From Treponema_C sp050320395 (GTDB lineage: Bacteria; Spirochaetota; Spirochaetia; Treponematales; Treponemataceae), in the NCBI RefSeq assembly GCF_050320395.1, contig NZ_CP144459.1, forward strand, positions 744,001 through 808,000: a stretch of DNA of 64,000 bases, read 5' to 3'. A model generated the notes under the pieces. It searched no databases and was not told the DNA's origin. It saw only the letters and a program-made list of their open reading frames with translations. This document shows positions 17,806-26,051 of the stretch, piece by piece; positions within the stretch are counted from its first letter, which is position 1, and the number at the start of each line of letters is the position of its first letter. The translations under genes were made by a program, and so were the position numbers.

Positions 17806-18218
17806 AGTTCACCTTCCGTTTGTTCATGTGCCTTATAATTTTTTATTATAAGCAGCACCGACAGTATAACATCAATTGCAAAAAAAGGCATCATATATAT
17901 AAGCGTTTTAAATAAATATATGCCGTGTACCGGAAAATCCGCAGGTCTTTGTACAAAAAGCCGGTAAATAAAAAATATAAAACCGGCGGTACCGGCGGTT
18001 TTTATAATTCCGTAGAGTTCCGCCGCAAAAGCGGCATACGAGTTGTTTTTATGCATGGCATAGAGGAGAAAAAAGGGCAGCGTCAAAAGCGGCAGTGACA
18101 GGTACCAGGAAAGGGGAAGTTTCGTATCGGAATATTCGGCTTGAACGGCAAGAACAAAACAAAGGCGGAGAATTTCATATACCGAAAGTGCTCCCAAGAG
18201 CGGAATTTTCTTTTTCAT
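17796..18218 (-). CDS. Small membrane protein of unknown function
   Basis: 140 residues from the ATG at 18218, chosen because AGGGAAA lies 3-4 nt upstream; a longer in-frame extension to 18305 lacks support. Four hydrophobic segments (ALSVYEILRLCFVLAVQA, WYLSLPLLTLPFFLLYAM, TAGTAGFIFFIYRLFV, FFAIDVILSVLLII). No family recognised. Overlap with the MinD-like ATPase gene hints that this may be a membrane partner of the ATPase, but that is inference from position only. Confidence 0.6.
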   Translation of the reverse strand: MKKKIPLLGALSVYEILRLCFVLAVQAEYSDTKLPLSWYLSLPLLTLPFFLLYAMHKNNSYAAFAAELYGIIKTAGTAGFIFFIYRLFVQRPADFPVHGIYLFKTLIYMMPFFAIDVILSVLLIIKNYKAHEQTEGELCK

Positions 18219-18346
18219 TGATTTCCCTGTAACTGCGTTTATTATACCCGAATCCGTCATAACACGCAACCGATTTGACGCATAAAATAAAAGATTTATC
18301 GACACTGCAGCTTGGTTTATTCAAAGTTTTTTATTCAAGGCGGAAC

Positions 18347-18375
18347 TTCACTTTTTTGCCGCCTTGCTTTATACT
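18347..18375 (+). promoter_or_regulatory. Leaderless-type promoter of the SpoU/TrmJ-like gene
   Basis: TTCACT (18347-18352), 17-bp spacer, TATACT (18370-18375), 6 nt, ATG at 18382. Confidence 0.55.
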
Positions 18376-18381
18376 GGCCCA

Positions 18382-19116
18382 ATGGATATATCCGATGTCG
18401 TTATCGTATTGTGCAAGCCGAACGAAGCAAAAAATATCGGTTCCGTATGCCGTGCCATGTTTACCATGGGCTTAAAGCGTTTGCGGATTGTAGGTAAAAG
18501 GCGTGATTATAATGATGAGGAAATACGGACCCTTGCCGTTCATGCGTTTCATATTTGGGAAAATGCCGATTTTTTCGATACCCTGCCGCCGGCACTTGAA
18601 GACTGCGTATGTGCTGCGGGCACAACCCGAAGAAGCGGTCATAAACGCGGCTTTTTAATTTCCGAACCGCGTGAACTGAGTTCCCGGATTTTTTCCCTGC
18701 CTGACGGTTCTCTTGCCGCAGTCGTATTCGGAAACGAGCGTACCGGTCTTACGGATAATGAATTAAACGCCTGTACTTTTGCCGTAACGATTCCCGCGGA
18801 GCCGAAGGCGGGGTCAATCAATTTATCTCATGCGGTTCAAATTATAGCCTATGAATTATATCGGGGGGCTCGGCCTCTATGCCCCTCTGCCGTTTCGCCG
18901 CCCGTTCCTCTTTCGCGCCTGCATACAACGGCCGATCGGATTATCGGTAATTTACAAAAAATAGGTTTTTTTTCGCTCGGCAATCCCGACGAAATGAAGC
19001 GCTTTTGGCTTTCGGTTTTATCCCGCTCAGCCGTCTGTGAAAAAGATGTTTTATACATTGAAAAAATATTTCATAAAGCCGCCTGTTTGAGTTTAAAGAA
19101 CAAAGCGGATAGCTGA
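18382..19116 (+). CDS. SpoU/TrmJ-like RNA 2'-O-methyltransferase
   Basis: 244 residues. SPOUT-class marks are present. Motif 1 is KPNEAKNIGSVCRAMFTMGLKRLRIV, motif 2 is AAVVFGNERTGLTDNEL, and motif 3 is IPAEPKAGSINLSHAVQIIAYELYR. This is the TrmJ (tRNA C/U32) side of the family rather than TrmH. The C-terminal ~70 residues form the usual helical extension. The ATG at 18382 follows a -10 box by 6 nt and no Shine-Dalgarno sequence is seen. Its 3' end overlaps the convergent activator gene by 24 bp. Confidence 0.88.
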   Translation: MDISDVVIVLCKPNEAKNIGSVCRAMFTMGLKRLRIVGKRRDYNDEEIRTLAVHAFHIWENADFFDTLPPALEDCVCAAGTTRRSGHKRGFLISEPRELSSRIFSLPDGSLAAVVFGNERTGLTDNELNACTFAVTIPAEPKAGSINLSHAVQIIAYELYRGARPLCPSAVSPPVPLSRLHTTADRIIGNLQKIGFFSLGNPDEMKRFWLSVLSRSAVCEKDVLYIEKIFHKAACLSLKNKADS

Positions 19117-20250
19117 TTCCGATATAAGGCCGTTTTGTGTCTCATAAAAGGCGCGGCATATACAGCTTTGCAGTTCGCGTATATTTCCCGGCCACAGGTG
19201 GCTTTCCAATTTTTTTTCGGCCCTATCCGAAAAAATTTTGACGGTATTGTGAGTACGGCACAGGTTTTCCAAAAAACTGCGGGCAAGGGGCAGAATATCT
19301 TCGGTCCGCTCCGCAAGGGAGGGGATATGTATTTCTATACCCGTAATGCGGTAATACAAATCTTTACGGAATTCTCCGCTTTCTTTCCATGCATTAAGCG
19401 GACTGTTTGTTGCGCAGATAATGCGTATATCTACTTTTTTATGGTCGCAGTCTCCGACCCTTCTGATTTCTCCGGTTTCCAATGCACGTAAAAGTTTAGC
19501 CTGCATACCCAAGCTTATGCAGCCGATTTCATCCAAAAAAAGAGTACCGCCTTCGGCTTTTTCAAATAAGCCCATGCGTGTAACGGCTCCCGTATATGCT
19601 CCCGCCTTCGTACCGAACAGTTCCGCCTCCATCAGCGTTTCCTGTACGGCCGCGATGTTTTCTTCCACAAAGGGGAGGGCTTTTCGGTTTGATAAATCGT
19701 GAATCAGGCGGGCCGCCCGGCTTTTTCCGGTTCCCGTTTCTCCGAGTAAAAGCACGGGCATTGAGTTTCCCGCTGCAAGTAAAATCTGTTTTTTTAAACC
19801 GGTGAAGGCACTCGATATGCCGATAAAATCCTTAAAAGCATTATCGTCCGAAACGGATAAACCGCAGGGACTGTGCAAAGGCGATAAGGGATTGCCGTCT
19901 TTTATCGTATAGTACCGTATATACGAAAACATATATGAGCGGCTGCACGGCAGTATAATAATATCCGCAGCCCCGGCTTTTAACATGTGTGCGGCGGCTC
20001 CCGCATTTTTTTCGCAGGCCAGTACAAGAACGGGCAGGTGTGCGGAAAACCGGAACACATTGCGTACCGTTTTAAGATCGCCCTTGTCAAACACCGAAAA
20101 GTCAAAAAGGATGAGCGAAAAATCGAAGGGCGTATCCTTATCCGTGCAGGGGAATGCCGGTATACAGTCTACGGCAAAGATATCCTGTGCAAACGACGAA
20201 CAAAAATCCCTGATTTTTTTATCATCGCTTATGAGTAGAATCTTAATCAT
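19093..20250 (-). CDS. Sigma-54 activator-like AAA+ protein without a DNA-binding domain
   Basis: 385 residues from the ATG at 20250. Residues ~1-115 look like a receiver domain: the LLISDD acidic pair and a phospho-acceptor candidate in SLILFDFS, but the conserved Lys-Pro is replaced (IILPCSR), so phosphorylation switching may be lost. The AAA+ domain (~135-385) is intact: Walker A LLGETGTGKS, Walker B GGTLFLDEIG, and the sigma-54 contact loop as GAYTGA rather than GAFTGA. The protein ends after the AAA+ lid (WPGNIRELQSCICRAFY) with no Fis-type helix-turn-helix. It may therefore act on sigma-54 polymerase from solution. Last gene of the ctpA operon. Confidence 0.85.
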   Translation of the reverse strand: MIKILLISDDKKIRDFCSSFAQDIFAVDCIPAFPCTDKDTPFDFSLILFDFSVFDKGDLKTVRNVFRFSAHLPVLVLACEKNAGAAAHMLKAGAADIIILPCSRSYMFSYIRYYTIKDGNPLSPLHSPCGLSVSDDNAFKDFIGISSAFTGLKKQILLAAGNSMPVLLLGETGTGKSRAARLIHDLSNRKALPFVEENIAAVQETLMEAELFGTKAGAYTGAVTRMGLFEKAEGGTLFLDEIGCISLGMQAKLLRALETGEIRRVGDCDHKKVDIRIICATNSPLNAWKESGEFRKDLYYRITGIEIHIPSLAERTEDILPLARSFLENLCRTHNTVKIFSDRAEKKLESHLWPGNIRELQSCICRAFYETQNGLISESAIRFVL

Positions 20251-20271
20251 TTCCGACAACCGCCGGAGAGA

Positions 20272-21012
20272 CTATGCTTTGGAGTGGAGTCTATCCCATA
20301 TTAATACTATTATATACCATATAAACGGAAATACAAGGAAAATTTTTAAAGGATTTAAAGCTATTTCATGCCAAATTTCATGTCCCGCATTAAAAACATC
20401 GTCGGAAACCCGCTTTTTACGCTTTGAAAAAATTGAAAGGGCGTCCTTATAATATACAAAGATACTTGATCCGAAGCTGTTACGCCTCATATAGGGCCAG
20501 GTAACACCGGAGGGAATGCCGTCTGCAAGAAGCACCATTGAAGGATTGGACTTGAAAATCGCCTCAAGTATGTCTTTTTCCGTTTCTTTGGAAAAATACC
20601 CGGTGTATCGTCCGACAATGTGCAGCCCCGGAAAGGTTGCATGCAGATTGCGTTCGGATTCAATCAAAGAGCTTTTGTGTCCGCCTAAAAGATAGAGGGA
20701 CTTATAACGTGTTTCCAGAATCGTAAAAAATAAAATAAGGGCCGAAAAAGGATTATAGCGCAGGGGTTTTGTTTTTTTGAGAAAAACCGCTCCGTTTATA
20801 ATACTTTTAGATACGGGTAAAATCAGCGAGGCGTTTTCCAGGCAGAGTTTATATTCGCTGTTGCGCATAGCCTTTAAAAGATTCCATACGGATAAAAAAA
20901 CGATTTGCTTTGTTCCCGATGTAGCCAATAGCTCAAACAATGCCTGTTCCATGTGCTCCGGACGGATTATATCGACCGGGACACCCCCTATTCTTATTCG
21001 TTCGATTTCCAT
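20272..21012 (-). CDS. WecG/TagA/CpsF-like protein, catalytic residues altered
   Basis: 246 residues. Overall match to the WecG/TagA/CpsF glycosyltransferase family: GGVPVDIIRPEHMEQAL at the start, YLLGGHKSSLIESERNLHATFPGLHIVGRYTGYF (LGG and PGLxIVGxxxGYF) in the middle, and SNPSMVLLADGIP. The family's acceptor-site P-D-G (catalytic Asp) is replaced by LPVSKSI, and the Thr-x-Asn motif reads SVWN, so transfer activity is doubtful. A C-terminal hydrophobic helix (IFLVFPFIWYIIVLIW) would tether it to the membrane. It overlaps rsmE by 19 bp. Confidence 0.75.
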   Translation of the reverse strand: MEIERIRIGGVPVDIIRPEHMEQALFELLATSGTKQIVFLSVWNLLKAMRNSEYKLCLENASLILPVSKSIINGAVFLKKTKPLRYNPFSALILFFTILETRYKSLYLLGGHKSSLIESERNLHATFPGLHIVGRYTGYFSKETEKDILEAIFKSNPSMVLLADGIPSGVTWPYMRRNSFGSSIFVYYKDALSIFSKRKKRVSDDVFNAGHEIWHEIALNPLKIFLVFPFIWYIIVLIWDRLHSKA

Positions 21013-21824
21013 GCCTTATACTCCGTTACGGCGCTTTGTATTGCGGCAAATCCGTAAAGGGCCGCCGTTTCCGCCCGTAATATATTCGTTTTAAAATGTA
21101 TCGGCACAAAGCCGTTTTGTTCCAACAGGTTTCTTTCGTTTCGGCTTATACCGCCTTCACAGCCTGCAGCAAAGGCGGTATAAGCGAAGGGAATGCCGCC
21201 TGCGTCTTTTTTTTCCTCTTTCACGGCCGCAATATGTCGGATATGGCTGAATATGCTTTTTTGCCCTTCTTCGCGTTCGCATAAAATAAAGGCGGCGGCG
21301 GCCGTATTTTCCGTCGTTTTTTTCCAGAGTGCGGCGGCTTCTTTTGCCGAAAGAACATCCGTTATCTTCGTTTCAACGGGGGAGCCGCTTTGCTGTCGGG
21401 CTTCGCGGATAATGCGCTGCCAGCGCTCGATACGGGGCGTGTACGGAGGAGAGTATTCTCCGCGTATGGCGACAATACGGCTTATGCCGCACTCGGCTGC
21501 CTGCCGAACGATTAAATCGGCTTTTGGTGCCTTAGGTAAAAACTGAAAAAGCCAAAACTCCGGGCCCGCAGGAGGAAAAAGGGGCATATCGGCGGTGCAG
21601 GGGCTGCCGATGTTTTCTCTTGCAGGAAGCTTTTCGGCTTTAAGGACGTTTTCCGTTTTATCGGTACACAATTTCATTTGAATCAAAGAGCCGCCGGGTA
21701 AACGTACATCTATAGAAGACCCCTCCGATAAGCGCAAAACGCGCGACAGATAGCGGAACTCTTTGGCGCTTAAAGCTATTGCGCCTTCGGAATCGGGCAT
21801 GCGGGAACAGACAAATTGGCGCAT
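20994..21824 (-). CDS. rsmE: 16S rRNA (uracil1498-N3)-methyltransferase RsmE
   Basis: 276 residues. Family marks: N-terminal MRQFVCSR and LSAKEFRYLSRVLRLSEG (PUA-like domain), AECGISRIVAIRGEYS, RIIREARQQSGSPVETKI, and the SPOUT knot FAAGCEGGISRNERNLLEQNGF...LRAETAALYGFAAIQ. It methylates the small-subunit rRNA. The start lies 7 bp after the ctpA stop with AAGGACG upstream, and its end overlaps the next gene. Slightly longer than usual because of a ~20-residue loop around KEEKKDAGGIP. Confidence 0.95.
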   Translation of the reverse strand: MRQFVCSRMPDSEGAIALSAKEFRYLSRVLRLSEGSSIDVRLPGGSLIQMKLCTDKTENVLKAEKLPARENIGSPCTADMPLFPPAGPEFWLFQFLPKAPKADLIVRQAAECGISRIVAIRGEYSPPYTPRIERWQRIIREARQQSGSPVETKITDVLSAKEAAALWKKTTENTAAAAFILCEREEGQKSIFSHIRHIAAVKEEKKDAGGIPFAYTAFAAGCEGGISRNERNLLEQNGFVPIHFKTNILRAETAALYGFAAIQSAVTEYKAWKSNE

Positions 21825-21831
21825 TGTGCCG

Positions 21832-23385
21832 TCAGCGTCCTTTTTTACCGGATTTACCGGCTTGTCCGTCCGCGGCGGAGACTTTTTGTTCGTCGCTCAT
21901 TGATGCCTGCAATTCTTTTAAAGTTTTTGCCGATTTTACCATAGTTTCGAAATTCGATGAGGCTGCAATATCCAAGGCCGCTTGAAGTTGGACGTCAAAG
22001 TCCAAATCGTATAATTCGGCAGGTTTTGTGCGGTTTACTTCCAGCTTAATCAGCCGGCGTAAAAGCCGCAATTCCAAATTATAAGCAGACTGCAAAGTGT
22101 GTGCATAGGAGGCAATCTCGGATGCGCTCATATTCGGATTTGAGGCTACGTACTTGGATATCGCTTCATCCGTAATAAGGGATGCATAGGCTTTTTCTTC
22201 GGCTTCCGTTAAAACCGGTAAGGCAATTTCCCTGTCGGGGGGAATACCGATTTTATCTATATTGGAATCTGACGGCGTATAATAGCGCGCCATTGTCAGC
22301 TTTATGCCGTCCTGATTGGGCAGGGGAACTACCTGCTGAACCGAGCCCTTGCCGTAGGTACGCTCTCCTACAAGATAGGCCAGGTGATAATCTTTTAAAG
22401 CTCCCGCCAGAATTTCGGACGCACTGGCCGAACCCTTGTTGATCAAAACGACTATGGGAATATTTTTAGGCATAACCGTTGCCTTGGGTTTTGCCCTGTA
22501 CACCGAATTTTCGAACATAAGGCGGCTTTTTGTACTGACAATCACTCCCGTATCGATAAATTTATCCGCAACGTCGGCAACGCTTGATATAAGACCGCCG
22601 GGGTTATTGCGCAGGTCTATAATCAGAGAGGTAAAATCGGCTTTTTTAAAAGAATCCAACGCTTCCTGTACCCTGTCCGGGGTTTTCGGGGTAAATTCTA
22701 TAATGCGCAGATACCCGGTTTTTTGTTTTCCGCGGTTAATCATACCGTATTTTACCGTCGGAACCTCAATGATCGCCCTTATCAAAGATACCGGAAATTC
22801 CCCCGTTTTCCCGCGCCGAATGATAAGATTCACCGAGGTACCTTTCGGGCCGCGCAAGATTTTAAGCACTTCTTCCATTGTGATGTCGGCGGTAGAAGTT
22901 CCGTCTATGCTTAAAATCAAGTCGCCCGCCTGTATGCCGGCTCTCCAGCCGGGTGTATCTTCTATCGGTGAAACCACTTCCACATAGGCCGGTTTATCCG
23001 CACTTGTTTCCGCCGGTTTGGTAATGGAAAGCCCTACACCGCCGAAGTCGCCCGTTGTCGTGTCGTTTAAATCGCGCATTTGAGCCGTTCCCAAATAGGC
23101 GGTATAGGGGTCTTCAAATGCATCCATCATGCCCTTGAGAGCACCTTCGTATAAAATTTTCGGGTCCACCTCATCGACATAGTTTTCCAGGACAAAGGTG
23201 TAGACACTGTTTAAAAGCTCAATATATTGACGCGAATGAACTTCTTTTTCCGCTTGCGAGCCTTTTGAACTTTTTGCACTTTGTGCAAAGGCTGAAGGCA
23301 GGGATAATATGCAAAAAGCAAAACAAAGGGTTAAAAGCGCCGTTAAAACGGGGCGTACAAAGACGGAAGTTTTTTCGTTTTTCAT
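21832..23385 (-). CDS. ctpA: Carboxyl-terminal processing protease (S41)
   Basis: 517 residues with an N-terminal signal sequence (VLTALLTLCFAFCILSLPSAFAQS). A PDZ domain (~100-190) contains GVGLSI and GWRAGIQAGDLILSIDG. The S41 protease core has LRNNPGGLI, the nucleophile segment KGSASASEILAGALKD and the general-base Lys in ERTYGKGSVQQVV. It should degrade or trim proteins in the periplasm. A near-consensus promoter ends 6 nt before the ATG without a Shine-Dalgarno sequence. First gene of a four-gene operon with rsmE, the WecG-like gene and the activator-like gene. The C-terminal Lys-rich tail is unusual. Confidence 0.95.
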   Translation of the reverse strand: MKNEKTSVFVRPVLTALLTLCFAFCILSLPSAFAQSAKSSKGSQAEKEVHSRQYIELLNSVYTFVLENYVDEVDPKILYEGALKGMMDAFEDPYTAYLGTAQMRDLNDTTTGDFGGVGLSITKPAETSADKPAYVEVVSPIEDTPGWRAGIQAGDLILSIDGTSTADITMEEVLKILRGPKGTSVNLIIRRGKTGEFPVSLIRAIIEVPTVKYGMINRGKQKTGYLRIIEFTPKTPDRVQEALDSFKKADFTSLIIDLRNNPGGLISSVADVADKFIDTGVIVSTKSRLMFENSVYRAKPKATVMPKNIPIVVLINKGSASASEILAGALKDYHLAYLVGERTYGKGSVQQVVPLPNQDGIKLTMARYYTPSDSNIDKIGIPPDREIALPVLTEAEEKAYASLITDEAISKYVASNPNMSASEIASYAHTLQSAYNLELRLLRRLIKLEVNRTKPAELYDLDFDVQLQAALDIAASSNFETMVKSAKTLKELQASMSDEQKVSAADGQAGKSGKKGR

Positions 23386-23391
23386 ATACTT

Positions 23392-23419
23392 ATTGTACGG
23401 TGCACAGAAATTTTGTCAA
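23392..23419 (-). promoter_or_regulatory. Strong leaderless-type promoter of ctpA
   Basis: Minus strand: consensus TTGACA (23419-23414), 16-bp spacer, TACAAT (23397-23392), AAGTAT, ATG. Best single example of the 6-nt pattern in the window. Confidence 0.75.
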
Positions 23420-23527
23420 GGGAAAATTCCGCGAAAAGGAGCGGGCAAACGATACCTTGTTATGCGTATGAGGGTATACCGGTAAAATCTGTTACCTTTT
23501 CAGGTCCCGTATGTTTATATAAATCGT

Positions 23528-24268
23528 ATGGAAAGTATTGCGGGTAAAACGGCTGCGATAATCGGCGGGAGCGGGGGTATAGGTTCATGCCTTTGTACCG
23601 CCCTTGCCGATTGCGGTACGAATCTTATAATACACGGCGGCTGCGAGTCCGAGCGTTTTAATACCCTCGCCGAAACGTTGGCAAAAAAAGTATCGGTACA
23701 AAAACGGGTACACCGCTTTGAAAACGGCTTATGCCGTGATTTTACATCCACTTTACTTTACAAAGACATACAAGCTGCCGATATTATATGTGTGAGCTTC
23801 GGTCCCTTTGTGCAAAAACCTTTGGAGGATACCGATGCAGCCGACTGGGAACGTGCGGTTTTAAATTATACGCTGCCGGGCCTGGTTGTCAGTGCGGCCC
23901 TCCCGTCGATGATAAAGCGTTTATGGGGACGTTTTTTATTTTTCGGCGGAACAAGAACCGACCGTATAAACGCCTTCCGTACGAATGCGGCTTATGCGGG
24001 TGCCAAAACGGCTTTGTCTTCTTTGGTGCGCTCAACGGCCCTTACCTATGCCGCCTACGGTATTACCTGCAATGCGGTCTTACCCGGCTTTACGGAAACG
24101 GACTACATAGCGCATGAGAAACGACAAAGGCTTGCGGCTAAGATGCCTCAAAAGAGGCTTGTCAAAGCGGAGGAAATTGCGGATGCGGCGGTTTTTTTAT
24201 TAACCCGCCCGATGCTGAACGGTGTTTTACTGCCCGTAGACGGAGGCTGGTCGCCCGAGTTTCAGTAA
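23528..24268 (+). CDS. Short-chain dehydrogenase/reductase, divergent
   Basis: 246 residues, FabG-like length. The Rossmann motif is AAIIGGSGGIGSCLCTALADCG and the active-site Y-x-x-x-K is YAGAK, with the C-terminal GITCNAVLPGFTETD and NGVLLPVDGG typical of the family. Two key spots are altered: the N-N-A-G strand reads VSFGP, and the catalytic Ser ~13 residues before the Tyr is replaced in FFGGTRTDRIN, perhaps by Thr. Substrate unknown. TATATA ends 6 nt before the ATG and no Shine-Dalgarno sequence is seen; the -35 is poor. Divergent from ctpA. Confidence 0.85.
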   Translation: MESIAGKTAAIIGGSGGIGSCLCTALADCGTNLIIHGGCESERFNTLAETLAKKVSVQKRVHRFENGLCRDFTSTLLYKDIQAADIICVSFGPFVQKPLEDTDAADWERAVLNYTLPGLVVSAALPSMIKRLWGRFLFFGGTRTDRINAFRTNAAYAGAKTALSSLVRSTALTYAAYGITCNAVLPGFTETDYIAHEKRQRLAAKMPQKRLVKAEEIADAAVFLLTRPMLNGVLLPVDGGWSPEFQ

Positions 24269-24286
24269 AAATATTGGAATTTATAT

Positions 24287-24315
24287 TTGACATAGGTTAT
24301 AATAAAGTGTACAAT
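24287..24315 (+). promoter_or_regulatory. Strong sigma-70 promoter of the STAS gene
   Basis: TTGACA (24287-24292), 17-bp spacer, TACAAT (24310-24315). Leader about 37 nt with AAGG before the ATG at 24359, so this gene is conventionally leadered. Confidence 0.8.
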
Positions 24316-24358
24316 ATAAAGAAAATAGTTATTTTTGACTATTGTAAGGAAAAAGGTA

Positions 24359-24910
24359 ATGGACATAAATAATAACTTAATTCCCGGTTTTAACGATGAA
24401 AAAGACGACAGCTTAAAAATCTCCCTTAAGAAGGTCGATCAGGTTGACGGGGGAATTATTTTGTATTTAAATGGCTATATTGATACTTATAATTCCAGTT
24501 TTTTTCAAAAACGGGTAGCAAAGGTTGTAGACGCCGGATATAAGAATTTGATATTCAACTGCGCCGCGCTTAACTACGTTTCTTCTACGGGAATCGGTTC
24601 CTTTACCGCTTTTTTAAAAATGGTAAAACCCTCCGGCGGCGATATAGTTTTATTGGAAATTCAGGCAAAGGTTTACGAAGTTTTTCAATTATTGGGGTTT
24701 GCCCAATTTTTTAATATTAAAGATTCGGCCGAAGAAGCAATCGCTTTTTTTAAACAGGAAGTGGTTCCTTCAACCGGTATTTTCCCAAAAATATTTACCT
24801 GCCCCGTGTGCTCTAAAAAATTAAAAGCCCCGCGTTCCGGACGCTTCCGCTGCTCGGAATGTAAAACCATTTTGGCGGTAGACTCCAACGGACAGGTTTT
24901 TCTGGGTTAA
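24359..24910 (+). CDS. STAS-domain protein with C-terminal zinc ribbon
   Basis: 183 residues from the ATG at 24359. Residues ~15-125 are a STAS domain of the anti-sigma-factor-antagonist type: GGIILYLNGYIDTYNSSFFQKRV, then NLIFNCAALNYVSSTGIGSF, where the Ser of YVSSTG is the usual phosphorylation site, and LLGFAQFFNI. Residues ~148-183 add a zinc ribbon, C-P-V-C...C-S-E-C (FTCPVCSKKLKAPRSGRFRC). The fusion suggests a phospho-switch that also contacts nucleic acid or a protein partner. No partner kinase is adjacent. Monocistronic, own promoter. Confidence 0.88.
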   Translation: MDINNNLIPGFNDEKDDSLKISLKKVDQVDGGIILYLNGYIDTYNSSFFQKRVAKVVDAGYKNLIFNCAALNYVSSTGIGSFTAFLKMVKPSGGDIVLLEIQAKVYEVFQLLGFAQFFNIKDSAEEAIAFFKQEVVPSTGIFPKIFTCPVCSKKLKAPRSGRFRCSECKTILAVDSNGQVFLG

Positions 24911-25112
24911 TCCTGACCGGCGGGGGTGTTCATATGCATTCCCGCTTGTGTAAAACCTGTGTATAAACAGTTGATGGAATCTTCTTGGTTTTTATTTTCT
25001 TAAATTAAAATGAATTAGCTGAGTTTTATTACGTTTTTTCTTATCTTTATTTCTAATTCATTGCTTTATAAGTAATTATATTTTTATGTTTTTCCGGTTT
25101 TTTGCAGGCTTT

Positions 25113-25132
25113 CCGCATTTTGCGGTTTTTTT
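25113..25132 (+). terminator. Intrinsic terminator
   Basis: CCGCA-TTT-TGCGG followed by seven T. It lies ~200 bp after the STAS gene and before the next promoter. Confidence 0.75.
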
Positions 25133-25225
25133 GTATTTGTATGCATGGTAAATAAATAATTCCCTGTGCAAAACCTGTTTATAATATTATCCGGGCTCGG
25201 AGCCGAAAACTCCTTAATTTTACCC

Positions 25226-25254
25226 TTGCATTGATTGTATATCCGTGATATTCT
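25226..25254 (+). promoter_or_regulatory. Leaderless-type promoter of the 25262 membrane protein gene
   Basis: TTGCAT (25226-25231), 17-bp spacer, TATTCT (25249-25254), 7 nt, GTG at 25262. Confidence 0.5.
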
Positions 25255-25261
25255 GGTTATA

Positions 25262-26050
25262 GTGAAAGATTCGGTTTTACTTATTTATATATATATATGC
25301 GTACTGCTTGCGCTTTCCGTATTGATTGCCTCAATGCTGATTTTATATCCGGAGGCTCCCGCTGCCGGACTGTATGAGGATGCCTTTACGCGTATTGCCG
25401 ATATATTTTTATATTCCCTGTTTTCACTTTTGCCTCTGACAAGCATAGGAGCTTTGCTGGCCGTTATCTTTACGGTTATAAAGCGCGGATATTCATCTCT
25501 GCTTGATTTTTTGGTTTTTATTTTTTTATGCTCCGTTGTATGGCTTTTGATTATTCCTTTTTGCTTTCTCTACCAACCTGCCGAATATGTCGCATTTTGG
25601 TTTAATAAGGGTGCTTCTTCACCGGCCGCCCGATTTTTTAAAAGCGGTTTTTTCAGTACCCGGCTGCAGGATTACGAGGCTCTCTATTTTAATCCTCCCG
25701 CATTGATAAAGGACACCGTTTCGAGTTTGTTTTTTCTTTCCGACGTAATCCGTGAGACGGTGGATAAGGGACGCAAAGCCTATTTATTATTGGCTTCGGT
25801 GGGCTTTGCCTTAGCCTCGGTGTACGGGTTTTATTCCTTTTCCTATTGGAAACTGATGAATGCGGTGTTGGTTATTGTATTTTGGGCAGGCATATGTATA
25901 TTGAATATCTATATGTATTCGCAGTCGTTTAGGACCTACGCTTCTTCAATATGGGTTCCGCTTATTGTCAACCTTACTTTGGGTGCGATATTGTGGGTTC
26001 CCGCAATCCGAAAAGCGGCAGTGCAGGCAAAGCGGGCACGGGAGGACTGA
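25262..26050 (+). CDS. Multi-spanning membrane protein, first of a pair
   Basis: 262 residues from the GTG at 25262; an in-frame TTG at 25235 lies between -35 and -10 and is rejected. About six membrane segments (SVLLIYIYICVLLALSVLIA, FLYSLFSLLPLTSIGALLAV, FLVFIFLCSVVWLLIIPFCF, then three after residue 165). No family recognised. The stop is 1 bp before the start of the next membrane protein gene, so the pair probably forms one complex or pathway step. Confidence 0.6.
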   Translation: MKDSVLLIYIYICVLLALSVLIASMLILYPEAPAAGLYEDAFTRIADIFLYSLFSLLPLTSIGALLAVIFTVIKRGYSSLLDFLVFIFLCSVVWLLIIPFCFLYQPAEYVAFWFNKGASSPAARFFKSGFFSTRLQDYEALYFNPPALIKDTVSSLFFLSDVIRETVDKGRKAYLLLASVGFALASVYGFYSFSYWKLMNAVLVIVFWAGICILNIYMYSQSFRTYASSIWVPLIVNLTLGAILWVPAIRKAAVQAKRARED

Positions 26051-26051
26051 T

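Larger units (their letters stand above)
24911..25261. other. AT-rich intergenic region with terminator and short direct repeat
   Basis: 351 bp without a gene. It holds an imperfect ~20-bp direct repeat TGTGYAAAACCTGTKTATAA (24947-24966 and 25165-25184), the terminator at 25113, and the promoter of the next gene. Confidence 0.45.

Noticed and set aside
24958..24966. TGTGTATAA, a perfect reverse DnaA box (TTATACACA)
   Set aside because: A single box; the repeat partner at 25176 has a mismatch and there is no dnaA, dnaN or AT-skew context. Not an origin.
25280..25300. AT dinucleotide run as a slippage site
   Set aside because: It is short and lies in codons for a membrane helix (IYIYI); nothing suggests variation.
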